Assembly (NCBI GenBank): GCA_015060485.1
Contig: SUYI01000023.1
Location: 1 to 59,145, forward strand
Reading direction: 5' to 3'
Length of the DNA: 59,145 nt
Source: Prevotella sp.
GTDB taxonomy: Bacteria; Bacteroidota; Bacteroidia; Bacteroidales; Bacteroidaceae
Of this stretch, positions 57,829 to 59,145 are shown one piece after another (positions within the stretch are counted from its first letter, which is position 1; the number at the start of each line of letters is the position of its first letter). The notes beneath the pieces are model-generated. The model was not told the origin of the DNA and searched no databases. It worked only from the letters and a program-made list of their open reading frames with translations. The translations under genes were made by a program, and so were the position numbers.

Positions 57829-59145
57829 ATGGCACAAGAAGATGTATTTAAGAAGATCGTAAGCCACTGCAAGGAGTATGGTTTTGTGTTTCCCTCAAGT
57901 GAGATTTACGATGGTTTAGGCGCTGTTTACGACTACGGTCAGAATGGCGTGGAGTTGAAGAATAACATTAAGCAGTACTGGTGGAAAGCTATGACGATGC
58001 TGCACGAGAATATCGTGGGTATCGACAGCGCCATCTTTATGCACCCCACCATATGGAAGGCCAGCGGACACGTTGATGCCTTCAATGATCCCCTTATCGA
58101 CAACCGCGACTCTAAGAAGCGCTATCGTGCTGACGTACTGATCGAGGATCAGATTGCCAAGTACGACGAGAAAATCCAGAAGGAAGTGGAGAAGGCTCGC
58201 AAGCGTTTTGGCGACAGCTTCGATGAGGCAAAGTACTTGGAGACCAGCGAGCGTGTGAAGGAGACTAAGGAGAAGCGCGATGCTCTCCATGCCCGCTATG
58301 CTGCAGCCATGCAGGGTCCGGATTTGGACGAGCTGAAGCAAATCATCCTCGACGAGGAGATCGTTTGTCCTATCAGCGGTACCCGCAACTGGACGGATGT
58401 CCGTCAATTTAACCTGATGTTCTCTACAGAGATGGGTGCTTCTGCAGATGCTTCAATGAAGATTTACCTGCGTCCTGAGACTGCCCAGGGTATCTTTGTG
58501 AACTATCTGAATGTTCAGAAGACCGGCCGCATGAAGATCCCTTTCGGTATCGCCCAGATTGGTAAGGCTTTCCGTAACGAGATTGTTGCCCGTCAGTTCA
58601 TCTTCCGTATGCGTGAGTTCGAGCAGATGGAGATGCAGTTCTTCGTACAGCCCGGCACAGAGTTGGAGTGGTTCCCGAAGTGGAAGGAGACTCGTATGAA
58701 GTGGCATCAGGCTCTGGGCTTCGGTGCTGAGAACTATCGTTTCCACGACCACGACAAACTGGCCCATTATGCCAACGCCGCTACTGACATCGAGTTTAAG
58801 ATGCCGTTCGGCTTCAAGGAGGTGGAGGGCATCCATAGCCGCACGAACTTCGACCTTTCGCAGCACGAGAAATACTCTGGTAAGAGCATCAAGTACTTCG
58901 ATCCTCAGACCAACGAGAGCTACACTCCGTATGTCATCGAGACATCCATCGGTGTTGACCGTATGTTCTTGAGTATTATGTGTCACGCTTACGAGGAGGA
59001 GAAACTGGAGAATGGCGAGTCTCGCGTAGTGCTGAAGTTGCCTGCAGCCCTGGCTCCTGTGAAGTGTGCCGTGATGCCTTTGGTTAAGAAGGATGGTCTG
59101 CCCGAGAAGGCTCGCGAGATCATCGACCAGCTGAAGTTCCACTTC
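57829..59145 (+). CDS. glyS: Glycyl-tRNA synthetase, 5' part
   Basis: First 439 codons of a class II single-chain glycyl-tRNA synthetase, which charges tRNA-Gly. The frame is open at the window end. N-terminal MAQEDVFKKIVSHCKEYGFV; motif 1 zone YGQNGVELKNNIKQYWW; motif 2 KAFRNEIVARQFIFRMREFE; and the glycine-site segment EMEMQFFVQPGTE. Later IETSIGVDRMFL is motif 3. The anticodon-binding domain begins near KLPAALAPVKCAV and is cut off. The insertion between motifs 1 and 2 is long, as in bacterial alpha2-type enzymes. Confidence 0.95.
   Translation, partial: MAQEDVFKKIVSHCKEYGFVFPSSEIYDGLGAVYDYGQNGVELKNNIKQYWWKAMTMLHENIVGIDSAIFMHPTIWKASGHVDAFNDPLIDNRDSKKRYRADVLIEDQIAKYDEKIQKEVEKARKRFGDSFDEAKYLETSERVKETKEKRDALHARYAAAMQGPDLDELKQIILDEEIVCPISGTRNWTDVRQFNLMFSTEMGASADASMKIYLRPETAQGIFVNYLNVQKTGRMKIPFGIAQIGKAFRNEIVARQFIFRMREFEQMEMQFFVQPGTELEWFPKWKETRMKWHQALGFGAENYRFHDHDKLAHYANAATDIEFKMPFGFKEVEGIHSRTNFDLSQHEKYSGKSIKYFDPQTNESYTPYVIETSIGVDRMFLSIMCHAYEEEKLENGESRVVLKLPAALAPVKCAVMPLVKKDGLPEKAREIIDQLKFHF

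Noticed and set aside
57916..59142. Long open frames antisense to glycyl-tRNA synthetase
   Set aside because: They are shadows of the strongly conserved sense gene. No start signals, promoter or family features.

Overview
The window looks like a chromosome segment from a gut-type Bacteroidales bacterium, most likely Prevotellaceae. The signs are the TAnnTTTG -7 promoter boxes in front of many genes, the TlpA-type thioredoxin lipoprotein/periplasmic genes, a MobV-type mobilization gene, a DUF3316 protein and a Bacteroidetes-style topoisomerase IV subunit A. This placement is inference from gene content and promoter style.

Left flank (1-19.5 kb). The 3' end of a MobV relaxase is followed by a two-gene operon of secreted TlpA-like thioredoxins with a long, strongly folded 5' leader, then a second, truncated relaxase tail. 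Next comes a run of ordinary genes: Na/Pi cotransporter, PepSY-like protein, TerC-type membrane protein, M50 protease, pectate lyase and an OmpR/HisKA two-component system. An AAA ATPase gene carries an amber stop. Redox genes (flavodoxin-like, nitroreductase, thioredoxin), a DMT transporter, a protein phosphatase, a YjbR-like protein, a DUF5131 protein and a DnaQ-like exonuclease complete the flank. This flank and its right-hand counterpart (45-51 kb) are full of gene shards and small dispersed repeats.

Integrated element (19,527-45,044, about 25.5 kb). A tyrosine recombinase element sits inside the DnaQ-like exonuclease gene. The two halves are 19,167-19,537 and 45,045-45,222. The integration core is an exact 11-bp direct repeat (TATCAGATGGA). 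Joining the halves across one core copy gives an uninterrupted 182-residue exonuclease, so the boundaries are known to the base. The element carries the integrase, candidate arm-type sites at both ends, an XRE repressor candidate, several Xis/MerR-like HTH proteins, many small unknown genes, a sigma-like factor, and an AT-rich region with iteron-like arrays that looks like a replication origin. It also has three promoter-to-terminator units that look like small RNAs, two lipoproteins, a 2,120-residue phage tail tape-measure protein and a gp10-like neck/tail-completion candidate. I see no terminase, portal, capsid, relaxase or conjugation gene. My best reading is a phage-satellite-like or tail-specialised element. 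This is the most unusual system in the window.

Right flank (45.0-59.1 kb). It holds shards of a YbjQ-like gene, an HMA-domain gene, a flavodoxin gene and a C_GCAxxG_C_C gene. Intact genes are a glutathione peroxidase-nitroreductase fusion, a methyltransferase, a zinc-ribbon protein with a GlsB/YeaQ-type membrane protein, an MBL hydrolase, tRNA-Val(GAC) and tRNA-Leu(UAG), an S41 peptidase, a DUF3316 protein, topoisomerase IV subunit A, a carboxylesterase lipoprotein and the 5' part of glycyl-tRNA synthetase.
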